From positions 1 through 42,574 of the forward strand of contig JAADGV010000047.1 of the NCBI GenBank assembly GCA_013152205.1: a DNA stretch of 42,574 nucleotides, given 5' to 3'. Position 1 is the stretch's first letter; every line of letters begins with the position of its first letter. The notes beneath the pieces are model-generated. The model was given only the letters and a program-made list of their open reading frames with translations. It made no database searches and was not told the origin of the DNA. The DNA is from Planctomycetota bacterium (lineage in GTDB: Bacteria; Planctomycetota; Planctomycetia; Pirellulales; Lacipirellulaceae). The position numbers and the translations under genes are program-made. This document shows positions 17,550 to 25,460 of the stretch, piece after piece.

Positions 17550-17875
17550 TAATGGAAGAAAATGAACCACGAAGGACACTAAGGACCCAGCGCGGCAAAG
17601 CCGCTAAGTCGCAAAGGAAACAAGAAAAAGGAAAGGATTGTCTCGCAGAGGCGCTGAGACAGCGGAGGAAACCGCAGCGTCATAGCTCTGCCGTCTCAGC
17701 GTCTCTGCGAGATCCAAATCATCTATACGGCGTACTGAAATCAAACTATTTTCGATCCCACTCTAAATTCCGCTTGACGTCTAACGGACAATCTTTGCGA
17801 GAGCCCTATCTTTAATGGCCTAATCAGCCAAAATTTTTGCTCGTACCCACATATTCCCACCGTCTCGGTGGGAAT
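17550..17875. repeat. Mosaic intergenic repeat, block 6, with a CCCACCG hairpin
   Basis: Modules include ACCACGAAGGACACTAAGGA (17567-17586), the GCTAAGTCGCAAAGGAAACA tract (17610-17629) and an inverted pair built on TCTCGCAGAGGCGCTGAGAC (17641-17660) and CTCAGCGTCTCTGCGAGA (17695-17712). A separate perfect 10-bp hairpin with core CCCACCG-TCT-CGGTGGG (17853-17875 with flanks) is the reverse orientation of the one at 7825-7841. Confidence 0.75.
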
Positions 17876-17936
17876 AGCCTGCACCACTGGCTGTAGAAAG
17901 CCCTCTTTTCCAGAAAAAACCGGTATTTTGGGTCTA

Positions 17937-17965
17937 TTGACACCCCTAGAGACAACTGTTATAGT
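17937..17965 (+). promoter_or_regulatory. Sigma-70 promoter of the GntR-ABC operon
   Basis: TTGACA (17937-17942) and TATAGT (17960-17965) are separated by exactly 17 bases. The -10 box lies inside an imperfect palindrome, AACTGTTATAGTT (17955-17967), a reasonable place for autoregulation by the GntR protein encoded just downstream. Operator assignment is inference. Confidence 0.75.
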
Positions 17966-18001
17966 TCTGTAGTCACTTGGTTGTTTTCTCTGGTGGAAGT
18001 C

Positions 18002-18406
18002 ATGATTCTTCGCATCGAAAAAGGTTCGGCGGTGCCCATCTCGCGGCAAATTGGCGGGCAGATTGCGACGTTGTGTGCCTCGGGCAAGCTAAAGCCCCGC
18101 GATCGGATGCCCTCGGTTCGCGAGCTGGCCCGTGAGTTGGCGGTCAACCAGAACACAATCCTGCGAGTCTACGAGCGGCTGGTGAGCGATGGCCTGCTTG
18201 AGATGCGTCACGGGCAGGGGACTTTTGTGACCGAGGGCGCGAAAGAAAACAGTCTGGCGGCCCATCGCCAGCGTCTCTTGGAAGAACTTCGCCAGCTCGC
18301 CCGGCAAGGGGTTGCGCTGGGGCTTTCGTCTGAACAACTGCACGAACTGCTGGCTGAGGCAATCAGTCAGCTTGTTGTACCCAACGAAGAGGAGGCATCG
18401 CGATGA
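18002..18406 (+). CDS. GntR family regulator, YtrA type
   Basis: The protein has 134 residues. A winged helix of the GntR type fills residues 1-70: P-I-S-R-Q-I, then M-P-S-V-R-E-L-A-R-E-L-A-V-N-Q-N-T-I-L-R-V-Y-E-R-L and G-L-L-E-M-R-H-G-Q-G-T-F-V. Only a short helical tail follows, which marks the YtrA subfamily that usually represses its own ABC-transporter operon. The ATG at 18002 is used; the TTG at 17981 in the same frame would place the start close behind the promoter. The stop overlaps the ATPase start by four bases (ATGA), so the two are translationally coupled. Confidence 0.88.
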   Translation: MILRIEKGSAVPISRQIGGQIATLCASGKLKPRDRMPSVRELARELAVNQNTILRVYERLVSDGLLEMRHGQGTFVTEGAKENSLAAHRQRLLEELRQLARQGVALGLSSEQLHELLAEAISQLVVPNEEEASR

Positions 18407-19332
18407 GCGGTTTGGCTATCGAAATTCAAGGCGTGCGAAAATCGTTTCGCAAGACCGAAGTGTTGCGCGGAATGAGTTTGCAAGTCGAGCGTGGACAGAC
18501 GTTTGCCTTCTTGGGCCGCAACGGCGCCGGCAAAACCACGGCGATCCGTATGTTGCTGGGGCTGCTGAATCGAGATGATGGGGCAATGCGCGTGTTGGGG
18601 CGAGATCCGGCCGCCGATCCGATGGCCGTGCGGGCGAGTGTTGGGTATTTGGCCGAAGATCAGACGATGTATGGGTGGATGCGTGCCGGGGAGATTTTGC
18701 GATTTATCGCGCCGTTTTATCCGACTTGGGATCACGACTTGGCACTCACGTATGCCCGCGATTTCGAAGTGCCTTTGCAGACAAAAATAAAACACTTGTC
18801 GAAAGGCCAAAACGTGCGGTTGGGGTTAGTGATGGCTCTGGCGCATCGGCCTGAACTGGTGATCTTGGACGATCCGGCGTTGGGACTCGATCCGATTATG
18901 CGAAAGCAGTTTAATCGTGATCTTATAACCCATCTGCAGGGCGAGGGTCGCACGGTGTTTTATAGTTCGCACCTTCTTTACGAAGTCGAACCGGTGGCCG
19001 ACGAGGTGGCGATTCTCGACCAAGGGCGCATTGTACGGCAAATCGCGACCGAGCAGCTACGCGCCGACGTAAAGCAGATCGTCCTCCCTAGCAACGCCAC
19101 GCAGGCGTTGAGCGAAGCAACAAAGGTGCTCGATCGACGATCCGATGGCGACGAGCTGGCCCTGACGGTCGAAGGTGCGGAGCAGGCGATTGAAAAGTTG
19201 CGTAGCGAAGGTATCGAGCACCGGGTGGTCGACTTGAATCTTGACGAGATTTTTGAAGCCTACGTGATGGGGCAGGGCAGCAGGCCCACGGCAGAACCGA
19301 CGGTCGACAACGTGACTGTATCGCAAACATAA
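18403..19332 (+). CDS. ABC transporter ATP-binding protein, YtrB/BcrA-like
   Basis: The ATPase has 309 residues. Walker A is G-R-N-G-A-G-K-T-T at 38-46, the Q-loop region is Y-L-A-E-D-Q, the signature is L-S-K-G-Q, Walker B is L-V-I-L-D-D-P-A-L-G-L-D-P, and the switch histidine lies in Y-S-S-H-L-L. The residue after the Walker B Asp is Asp instead of the usual catalytic Glu, which may slow hydrolysis. A C-terminal extension of about 90 residues follows. With the GntR gene and the permease gene it forms a YtrABC-like operon; such systems often answer envelope stress or peptide antibiotics. Confidence 0.9.
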   Translation: MSGLAIEIQGVRKSFRKTEVLRGMSLQVERGQTFAFLGRNGAGKTTAIRMLLGLLNRDDGAMRVLGRDPAADPMAVRASVGYLAEDQTMYGWMRAGEILRFIAPFYPTWDHDLALTYARDFEVPLQTKIKHLSKGQNVRLGLVMALAHRPELVILDDPALGLDPIMRKQFNRDLITHLQGEGRTVFYSSHLLYEVEPVADEVAILDQGRIVRQIATEQLRADVKQIVLPSNATQALSEATKVLDRRSDGDELALTVEGAEQAIEKLRSEGIEHRVVDLNLDEIFEAYVMGQGSRPTAEPTVDNVTVSQT

Positions 19333-19344
19333 AAACACAACACA

Positions 19345-19410
19345 AATAGCCGCGATCTTACCGACCGCAGGAATGTAGGGACTCCGGCGATCTGTAAGAT
19401 CGCGGCTATT
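19345..19410. repeat. REP-like inverted repeat E, copy 1
   Basis: Perfect 17-bp arms, AATAGCCGCGATCTTAC (19345-19361) and GTAAGATCGCGGCTATT (19394-19410), enclose GGGACTCCGGCGAT. It fills the gap between the ATPase and permease genes. A related element, with the same GGACTCCGGCGAT core, is at 20986-21069. In an operon transcript it could set the ratio of the two products. Confidence 0.8.
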
Positions 19411-19445
19411 GGGGTAAGAGAGATATTGGGAGAGGGTTAGCAAAC

Positions 19446-20978
19446 ATGAAAAGCGAACGACAACCTATGCGAAGCGTTTGGCACAGTTTGCTGTGGAAAG
19501 AGTGGCACGAGCATAAGTGGAAGCTGGCGGCGCTAATGATGGTTTCCTTCATTGTTGTTGCGACGCACTACTCTAATTCGTATAACGCTCAAACGATGGG
19601 GGTCGCGGTGTTTGGGTTACTCGTTCCGTACTGTGTGCTTGCCGGCACATTTCTCGGGATGAGTACAGCCGGTCGCGAGAGTGGTCGCAAGACGTTGACT
19701 TTCTTGCAATCGCTCCCCGTGCCGATGTGGCGACCAGGGATAGCGAAGTTAAGCATGGCTATTCTCACCGCGGTTCTTCCCGTGATTGCCTTAGGGGCGT
19801 TCTGCATGTGGTGGATCAGTGGAGAGGGGATGGCAGATATGTTTTCGTTTGAGGGACAAGTCTGGCGAGCTACTGACTGGGTGGCTATCACAACGATCGT
19901 CAGCGTGCTTGGTGTTACTAGCCTCTTGTTGTGGATGGCAGCGGCGGGGGCGAATCAATCGGACGAAATTCGCGCTGGGGCGGTTGGGTTTCTTGTGATT
20001 AGTTTTGTCTGGCTTGTAATAGCTTACATTGTGTATCAGGGGGAAAAGCGACATTTACAAACGGTGCATGAAGTGGCGGAAGTTCTTATTGCTGCGGCAC
20101 CGGGAGGAGTAGGAAGTACGACTATCATGTGGAGAATTCAGTCCGGGAACTACCTGCTGTTACTGGCCACTGGACTGATTGGGCACGGTTGCGTACTGGC
20201 TTGGTATCTTCGTCGATTCGGTAGGGTGGTTTCCAGGCCCAGTCGGACGGACGGGAATGTCTCTTCGATCGTCACGAATAAGAATCAACAGCTTGGCCCG
20301 CCAATGCGAAGTCAATTTACGGCCACTGCGTGGAAGCAGATTCGAGAGACAGGGCCGTTGTCGTTGATGGCAGTCGGGGGAGTTCTTGTGTTGGCCACGG
20401 CGTTTTATTTAATCAACGATCGACAGATGGGCGCCAGAGGCTTTGGCGAAGTTTTAGCGGGCCTCACGCTCACGGTTGGCTTCCTTGTAACCTTGGTAAC
20501 GGGTATCGGCGTGTTCTTCGAGGACTTAAAACCTGGGGTGGACGACTTTTGGCGATCACGACCGATGAACTTTTCGTTGTGGTTTGGTGTCAAGTTTGTG
20601 GTGGGAGTGCTCACGCTCGTCGTAGCGTTTGGCACTCTGTTTCTGTTCGCCTATTGGCTGACCGATGCAAGCTTGTTTGTCCGAGAGTCGCAACCGCTTG
20701 TCGTTGTGGGCACATTTGTAGGGATATTTCTATTGATCTACACCCTGGCGATGGCGACCTACTGTTTGCTCCGGCAACCCATTTATGCGGCAGTCTTAAC
20801 CTTTGGTTTGCTTTTCGGAGGGATATTCGTAGTGAGTTGGCTTGACCAGTACCACCGACTCCTACGTGGTACTGAGATGCACTGGTCAATCGTGCTTGCG
20901 TTGATGCTCTTTATCCAAGTGTATGCGACGGCATGGGCTTGGCAAGCGGTGCGGAGCGACTGGGGTTGGAAGGGTTAG
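19446..20978 (+). CDS. ABC transporter permease
   Basis: The protein has 510 residues with about 11-12 membrane helices in two blocks (roughly residues 29-250 and 300-505), separated by a polar loop. Both blocks start similarly, with a Trp/Lys-rich amphipathic piece (L-L-W-K-E-W-H-E-H-K-W and T-A-W-K-Q-I-R-E-T), so it may be a fusion of two ABC-2 type half permeases. The partner ATPase is encoded 113 bp upstream with repeat E between. The substrate is unknown; by analogy with YtrABC it may act in cell-envelope homeostasis. Confidence 0.8.
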   Translation: MKSERQPMRSVWHSLLWKEWHEHKWKLAALMMVSFIVVATHYSNSYNAQTMGVAVFGLLVPYCVLAGTFLGMSTAGRESGRKTLTFLQSLPVPMWRPGIAKLSMAILTAVLPVIALGAFCMWWISGEGMADMFSFEGQVWRATDWVAITTIVSVLGVTSLLLWMAAAGANQSDEIRAGAVGFLVISFVWLVIAYIVYQGEKRHLQTVHEVAEVLIAAAPGGVGSTTIMWRIQSGNYLLLLATGLIGHGCVLAWYLRRFGRVVSRPSRTDGNVSSIVTNKNQQLGPPMRSQFTATAWKQIRETGPLSLMAVGGVLVLATAFYLINDRQMGARGFGEVLAGLTLTVGFLVTLVTGIGVFFEDLKPGVDDFWRSRPMNFSLWFGVKFVVGVLTLVVAFGTLFLFAYWLTDASLFVRESQPLVVVGTFVGIFLLIYTLAMATYCLLRQPIYAAVLTFGLLFGGIFVVSWLDQYHRLLRGTEMHWSIVLALMLFIQVYATAWAWQAVRSDWGWKG

Positions 20979-20985
20979 CGGCGGG

Positions 20986-21069
20986 GACTCCGGCGATGCG
21001 TAGCATCGCGGCTGAATGGGGGAAACCGTCTGCTTCAGCCAGCCGCGATCTTACAGATCGCCGGAATGC
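20986..21069. repeat. REP-like inverted repeat E, copy 2
   Basis: GGACTCCGGCGATGCGTAG with ATCGCGGCTGAA (20985-21015) pairs with TTCAGCC-AGCCGCGATCTTAC and AGATCGCCGG (21033-21063). It shares the core of copy 1 but both halves are extended. It follows the permease gene directly. Confidence 0.7.
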
Positions 21070-21094
21070 GACCCTACACGCGAATCTTTTCTAA

Positions 21095-21123
21095 TCGACG
21101 TACACGAATTTCCCTGGTAAAAT
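21095..21123 (+). promoter_or_regulatory. Putative promoter of the 21159/21337 gene pair
   Basis: TCGACG (21095-21100) and TAAAAT (21118-21123) have a 17-base spacer. The position, about 35 bases before the ATG at 21159, suits a promoter. Confidence 0.5.
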
Positions 21124-21158
21124 GGGCGCTGGCCGAGCACTCCCTTTGGGGCTAGCGG

Positions 21159-21392
21159 ATGCACTTCGATATTGTTGGTGAAATCGATAACATTCGGGTT
21201 ATCGCTAAGGGGCGCGGCGTCCGGTCGCGAAAGATGCTTGCTAAGAAATATGGCGCCGGTCGGTGGCGCAAAATGAAGGGCGTGGTCGAAGTCGGTCTTG
21301 TGACAGGCCGAGTGCGCCGCGCAGAAATTCACTGGTATGAATGTCATGGCATCGGTAGACAAAACTTCAAAATCAAAAAGTTCCTCGACTAA
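21159..21392 (+). CDS. Small conserved protein of unknown function
   Basis: The protein has 77 residues and is basic. The pattern I-V-G-E-I-D-N-I-R-V-I-A, then K-Y-G-A-G-R-W-R-K-M-K-G-V, and the end I-H-W-Y-E-C-H-G-I-G-R-Q-N-F-K-I-K-K-F-L resembles a small family I remember as common in planctomycetes and cyanobacteria and usually encoded next to a second small protein. That memory is not verified here. The 3' end overlaps the next gene by 56 bases in another frame. The function is unknown; a toxin-antitoxin-like pair is possible but unsupported. Confidence 0.65.
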   Translation: MHFDIVGEIDNIRVIAKGRGVRSRKMLAKKYGAGRWRKMKGVVEVGLVTGRVRRAEIHWYECHGIGRQNFKIKKFLD

Positions 21393-21639
21393 TCGTTCTT
21401 TGCAACGACGGGCGCTGAGCGCCATTGAGGCAAAATTCGTTGTCTGTGTTGAGACAGGCGAGTACGCCGACCTTCAGCTTCGAAAACTCTATCGGGTGAA
21501 GGCCGATCGCCCTTCCGCCTCAGAGGGGTATGTGCGAATAGTTGACGATTCGGGAGAGGATTATTTGTATCCGGCTGACTGGTTTGTGCCGGTGCCGCTG
21601 TCCTCAACAGCAGCCAAGGCCTTGCGTGCCATTTCTTGA
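21337..21639 (+). CDS. Small conserved protein, partner of the preceding gene
   Basis: The protein has 100 residues. The conserved-looking core is K-F-V-V-C-V-E-T-G-E-Y-A-D-L-Q-L-R-K-L-Y-R-V, then G-Y-V-R-I-V-D-D-S-G-E-D-Y-L-Y-P-A-D-W-F-V-P-V. This looks like a small beta barrel of the SH3 kind, by strand pattern only. ATGs at 21337 and 21346 are possible starts; neither has a clear ribosome site, and overlap with the upstream gene suggests coupling. Confidence 0.65.
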   Translation: MNVMASVDKTSKSKSSSTNRSLQRRALSAIEAKFVVCVETGEYADLQLRKLYRVKADRPSASEGYVRIVDDSGEDYLYPADWFVPVPLSSTAAKALRAIS

Positions 21640-21944
21640 TACGAACGATTCATCCGGAATACGACCCCCTACAGCTTTGCCCCCCGGCCCGCTATATTGG
21701 TCGGAGCGCATGAAAAAGAGGGCCCTTGCTCGCCGGAACAAAGACCCTCAAAATTCTAGGCTGACCAGCTAATTGCTTAGCCGGAGACCCACAGCCTACG
21801 TGTGGTATCGGTAACAAATCGTGAAAAAATTACGGGGGAGAGGCAAGAGGTCGGAGGTCGGAGGTCAGATGTTGATGCCCAGCCAGACTTATTCGCTACA
21901 ACCCCTATTCCCTGCCCCCTCGCCTCGGACCCCTATTCCCTCAA
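21640..21944. other. Leader region of carA
   Basis: About 305 bp without a gene. It contains a GAGGG...CCCTC pairing (21718-21748), a tandem GGTCGGA tract (21849-21868), and a CCCCTATTCCCT motif occurring twice (21900-21911, 21930-21941), the second ending just before the carA ATG. The latter two look like low-complexity repeat material. No ribosome site precedes carA. No pyrimidine-responsive element could be recognised. Confidence 0.45.
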
Positions 21945-23084
21945 ATGGAACCTACTGCAAAACTTGCTCTGGAAGATGGAACCGTCTTTACCGGTACGTC
22001 GATTGGCGTCGCGGGCGAGGTGGATGGCGAAGTCTGCTTCAATACCTCGATGACTGGCTATCAGGAGATTCTCACCGATCCGAGCTATCGTGGGCAGATC
22101 GTTACGATGACCTACCCGCAGATTGGCAACTACGGGGTGAACGAGGACGACTTGGAAAGCAGCCGGCCCCACTTGTCGGGGTTTGTGGTGCGTGAGCATA
22201 GCCGGGTGAATAGCAATTTTCGCTCAGAGGCGTCGCTGGGCGACTTTCTCAAGGAGTGGGGCGTGGTGGCGATCGAATCGATCGATACGCGAGCGTTGGT
22301 ACGCAGGATTCGCTCGGCTGGGGCCATGCGAGGCGTGCTGTCGACCGAGGACTTGGACGATGCGAGTTTGGTTGCCAAGGCCAAAGCGAGCCCAAGGCTG
22401 GCTGGACGCGATCTGGTGCGCGAAGTGATGCCCGAGATGCCTTGCGATTGGCGGGAGCCGGTGAGCGAGTGGACGCATTTGAATTCGGAATGCGGAGTGC
22501 GGAATGCGGAAGGTGGTGAGGGAGCCCATATTGTTTCGCTGGATTTTGGGATGAAGTGGAACATACCGCGGCATCTTTACGATCAGGGGTGTCAGGTGAC
22601 CATTTTGCCGGGGACGGCGTCGGCTGAGGATGTGTTGGCCCAGGAGCCGGACGGGATATTTCTGTCCAACGGGCCGGGCGATCCTGAGCCGCTGGATTAT
22701 GCGATCGGCACGATTCGCGAGTTGCTTGGTAAAAAGCCGATTTTTGGGATTTGCCTGGGGCATCAGTTGCTGTCGCTTGCCTGCGGGGCGAAAACGTTCA
22801 AGATGAAGTTTGGCCATCGAGGGGCCAATCAACCGGTGCAGCGGTTGGATACGGGCACGGTAGAGATCACGTCGCAGAACCACGGCTTTGCGGTCGACGA
22901 AGATTCGCTACCGGCGGCGTTGGAAGTGACGCACCGAAGCTTGAACGATCAGACGATCGAGGGCATTCGACATCGAGAATTGTCGGCTTTCAGCGTGCAG
23001 TATCATCCCGAGGCTTCAGCCGGCCCGCACGATAGCCATTATCTGTTCGGGCAATTTCTGGAAGTGGTGAACGCTGCTCGCTAG
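21945..23084 (+). CDS. carA: Carbamoyl-phosphate synthase small chain (glutamine amidotransferase)
   Basis: CarA releases ammonia from glutamine for the large subunit, feeding arginine and pyrimidine synthesis. The 379 residues have both domains. The N-terminal one includes L-E-D-G-T-V-F-T-G, F-N-T-S-M-T-G-Y-Q-E-I-L-T-D-P-S-Y and the G-V-V-A-I-E-S-I-D-T-R-A-L segment. The class I amidotransferase domain has G-I-C-L-G-H-Q with the catalytic Cys and the His/Glu of Y-H-P-E-A near the end. Residues 180-191, in the linker between domains, are encoded by a repeat-like tract (see 22482-22512). carB is not in the window. The ATG at 21945 fits the family N-terminus. Confidence 0.95.
   Translation: MEPTAKLALEDGTVFTGTSIGVAGEVDGEVCFNTSMTGYQEILTDPSYRGQIVTMTYPQIGNYGVNEDDLESSRPHLSGFVVREHSRVNSNFRSEASLGDFLKEWGVVAIESIDTRALVRRIRSAGAMRGVLSTEDLDDASLVAKAKASPRLAGRDLVREVMPEMPCDWREPVSEWTHLNSECGVRNAEGGEGAHIVSLDFGMKWNIPRHLYDQGCQVTILPGTASAEDVLAQEPDGIFLSNGPGDPEPLDYAIGTIRELLGKKPIFGICLGHQLLSLACGAKTFKMKFGHRGANQPVQRLDTGTVEITSQNHGFAVDEDSLPAALEVTHRSLNDQTIEGIRHRELSAFSVQYHPEASAGPHDSHYLFGQFLEVVNAAR
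22482..22512. repeat. Repeat-like tandem tract inside carA
   Basis: The sequence is built from GGAATGCGGAGTGCGGAATG-type units and codes for N-S-E-C-G-V-R-N-A-E in the carA frame; the reverse strand reads I-P-H-S-A-F-R. The same kind of unit lies in the intergenic block at 11599-11628. It sits in the linker before S-L-D-F-G-M-K-W-N, where extra residues would be tolerated. Confidence 0.65.
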
Positions 23085-23094
23085 AGCATTTCTT

Positions 23095-23190
23095 ATAAAA
23101 GCATAGCCACAGAGCACACCGAGGTCTCAGAGAAAATGCTGAAGCAAATAACCTTCGCTCGGTGTTCTCTGTGAACTCTGTGGCTACATA
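23095..23190. repeat. Mosaic inverted repeat, block 7, between carA and cstA
   Basis: Arms AGCCACAGAGCACACCGAGG (23104-23123) and CTCGGTGTTCTCTGTG with CTCTGTGGCT (23158-23184) form an imperfect hairpin. It lies between the convergent carA and cstA genes and could end both transcripts. Confidence 0.75.
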
Positions 23191-23205
23191 ATTGAAGGAA
23201 CTGTT

Positions 23206-25062
23206 TTAGCGACCGGCGGCGAGGCTTGTTTTGCTGCTTGGTGGCAGTGGGGGGAGCGTTTCTTCGAGTACTCCTTTGGCATGGGGCCAGGCGAGAATTG
23301 CTTCGACCACCATCCAGAGTTGGAGCAGTAGGGTGGCGATGCCGATGGACAGCAGCAAGTAGTTTTGCTTAGGCCACCAGCCTGTCTCGGCGTTGAAGAT
23401 CTGCCAGCTCAGCGCCCAAATGGGCATCACGATCATGAGCAGCATCGGCACGACGGCAAACCAGATGGGTTTGTTGCGTCGGTAGAGATAAAAGACGGTG
23501 ACCATCAGCGCAAGCCCTGCCAGCAACTGATTGGTAGCACCAAACAGGGGCCAGAGGTAGAGGCCTCCGGTGCCGAAGGGACGCAGGGTGCCGTCGGGCA
23601 GGGCAGGGCCACGCATCATCGCTAGCATCATCGCCAGAACTACAGCGAACGCCGTGGCTGCGTACTTGTTCATTAGTGGCTTGAAATGAAATGAGGCCGC
23701 TAATTCTTGCACGACATAGCGTTGCAGCCGCGTAGCCGTGTCGAGGGTGGTCGCCGCAAAACAGGCGACTAGAACCGCGATAATTCCGATCCCCAACTTG
23801 AGCGGCATCCCCAAGGCTGTGAGAAAATTGGCCCCTCCCTCGACAAAGGCGCCGACTTTGTCGCCCAGGAGAAAGGCGTTCCAGTTTCTTTGAGGGTCGT
23901 AGCGAGTGGTCCAAGCAGCACGGCCCACCAAGGGGTCGCCTGCTTCGTTGGTTGCGACGACGTAGTTTCCGTCAGTTTGGCGGGTAAATTTCCCCATGCC
24001 TACGCCCGCGCAGCAGGCGAGGATGACGATTACCGCCAGCGCGCCTTCTAGTAGCATCGACCCGTAGGCTACGTATTGGGCATCGGTTTCGCAGGCGACT
24101 TGTTTGCTGGTTGTGCCTGAACTTACCAGACAGTGAAAGCCGCTGACAGCTCCGCAGGCAATGGTGATGAAAAGAAACGGCCAGATGGGCGGTGCGCCGA
24201 CAGGAGCGGTTTCGGTAAAGGCCGGAGCGCTCGCTTGCAAGTCGGCTTTGCCGCTAAGCCCGGCCGCGAACATGCCGCCTACTAGCAGAACAAGTGCAAC
24301 GATCAATTGATGGCTGTTGATGTAGTCGCGGGGTTGGAGCAACACCCAGACGGGCAAGACCGAGGCAAAAAAGCAGTAAACAAAGAGGATGACCGTCCAA
24401 ATGATCGTTGGGTTGCCCCAACTGGCGGGGAGCGAAAACGGATATTCGACGCCGACATAGATGGCACCGTACAGCAAGGCAAGCGCTAGCAGCGAGGGCA
24501 CGAGGAGTCCGCCACCGAAGCGGTAGGTCCAAAACCCGATTGCTATGGCCATGGGCATCGCGATCCATACGCTAAGCACCGATTCTGGATAGAGCTTAAA
24601 AATAGAAGCGATCACCAACCCGAAGATGGCCAACACGACGGTCAGAGCAAAGAAGAGAACGAGCAGAAACAGCACCTTAGCGCGAGGGGCAATCATACGG
24701 CCAGCCACCTCGCCCACGGTTTGCCCACGGTTGCGGAGGCTAACGACTAACGCACCGAAATCGTGGACGGCCCCGATGAAGATCGAACCGAACACAACCC
24801 ACAGCAGGGCCGGCAACCAACCCCAGAAGACGGCGATCGCAGGCCCAACGATGGGCCCGGTGCCGGCGATACTGGTGAAGTGGTGGCCGAAGATGACCTG
24901 TTTGCGTGTGGGGACAAAATCGACGTCGTCGCGTAGCTCTTTGCTGGGAACCAGGGCGTTGGGGTCGAGGGAAAAAATCTTGGTTCCCAACCAACGGCCA
25001 TAAGTGTGGTAGGCGAGGATGAATCCTAGGAACGAGCCAAGGGCAATCAGTACGGTGAGCAT
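23206..25062 (-). CDS. cstA: Carbon starvation protein A family transporter
   Basis: This polytopic membrane protein has 618 residues and about 16 hydrophobic helices. The N-terminal signature F-V-P-T-R-K-Q-V-I-F-G-H-H-F-T-S-I-A-G with G-P-I-V-G-P, and G-A-V-H-D-F-G-A-L, is that of the CstA family, which imports peptides and pyruvate under carbon limitation. It is shorter than the roughly 700-residue E. coli protein, mainly at the C-terminus. The central S-G-T-T-S-K-Q region and the Y-V-V-Q-E-L segment are retained. The ATG at 25062 gives the usual start. No regulator is adjacent. Confidence 0.92.
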   Translation of the reverse strand: MLTVLIALGSFLGFILAYHTYGRWLGTKIFSLDPNALVPSKELRDDVDFVPTRKQVIFGHHFTSIAGTGPIVGPAIAVFWGWLPALLWVVFGSIFIGAVHDFGALVVSLRNRGQTVGEVAGRMIAPRAKVLFLLVLFFALTVVLAIFGLVIASIFKLYPESVLSVWIAMPMAIAIGFWTYRFGGGLLVPSLLALALLYGAIYVGVEYPFSLPASWGNPTIIWTVILFVYCFFASVLPVWVLLQPRDYINSHQLIVALVLLVGGMFAAGLSGKADLQASAPAFTETAPVGAPPIWPFLFITIACGAVSGFHCLVSSGTTSKQVACETDAQYVAYGSMLLEGALAVIVILACCAGVGMGKFTRQTDGNYVVATNEAGDPLVGRAAWTTRYDPQRNWNAFLLGDKVGAFVEGGANFLTALGMPLKLGIGIIAVLVACFAATTLDTATRLQRYVVQELAASFHFKPLMNKYAATAFAVVLAMMLAMMRGPALPDGTLRPFGTGGLYLWPLFGATNQLLAGLALMVTVFYLYRRNKPIWFAVVPMLLMIVMPIWALSWQIFNAETGWWPKQNYLLLSIGIATLLLQLWMVVEAILAWPHAKGVLEETLPPLPPSSKTSLAAGR

Positions 25063-25232
25063 GGGGAAAGCTGGGGAGCAAAGATACGGAAAAGGGGTAG
25101 TCAGGGACTGGAGGGTGTCTTTGTGGCAGGCTGTATCCTACCAGCGCAGGCCGGAGTACCAAAGCCGAGGGCGGGATTTGGCAGGACAGCTCCAAAGTCG
25201 GTGCGATCGACCAGAGTTTAGGAAAAAAGAAT

Positions 25233-25309
25233 AACCACAGAGGACGCGGAGTGGCACAGAGTACCTTAAAAATAGATTTTCTCTGTGTCCTCCGTGTCCT
25301 CTGTGGTTC
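25233..25309. repeat. Mosaic inverted repeat, block 8
   Basis: AACCACAGAGGACGCGGAG (25233-25251) pairs with CTCCGTGTCCTCTGTGGTT (25290-25308), the simplest form of the family with a short centre. It lies between the divergent cstA and trxB genes. Confidence 0.8.
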
Positions 25310-25370
25310 AAATTGTTGCGGTTTATTTTGTGCAATTGTGACTTTGCAGTTGCCCTACAGATCGTGTTGG

Positions 25371-25399
25371 TTTACGCCGTCCGCTGGGCATCCTATAAT
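25371..25399 (+). promoter_or_regulatory. Putative promoter of trxB-asnS
   Basis: TTTACG (25371-25376) and a consensus TATAAT (25394-25399) are spaced by 17 bases, about 60 bases before the trxB start. Confidence 0.65.
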
Positions 25400-25460
25400 C
25401 GCCGCGTTACGAGGTTGTTGAGTTTTCTGCCAGATTGCTTGCCGCGAAAGGACTGAAACG

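Noticed and set aside
25138..25335. Short minus-strand frame with N-H-R-G-H-G-G-H-R
   Set aside because: This is the common spurious translation of the CCACAGAGGACACGGAG repeat module.
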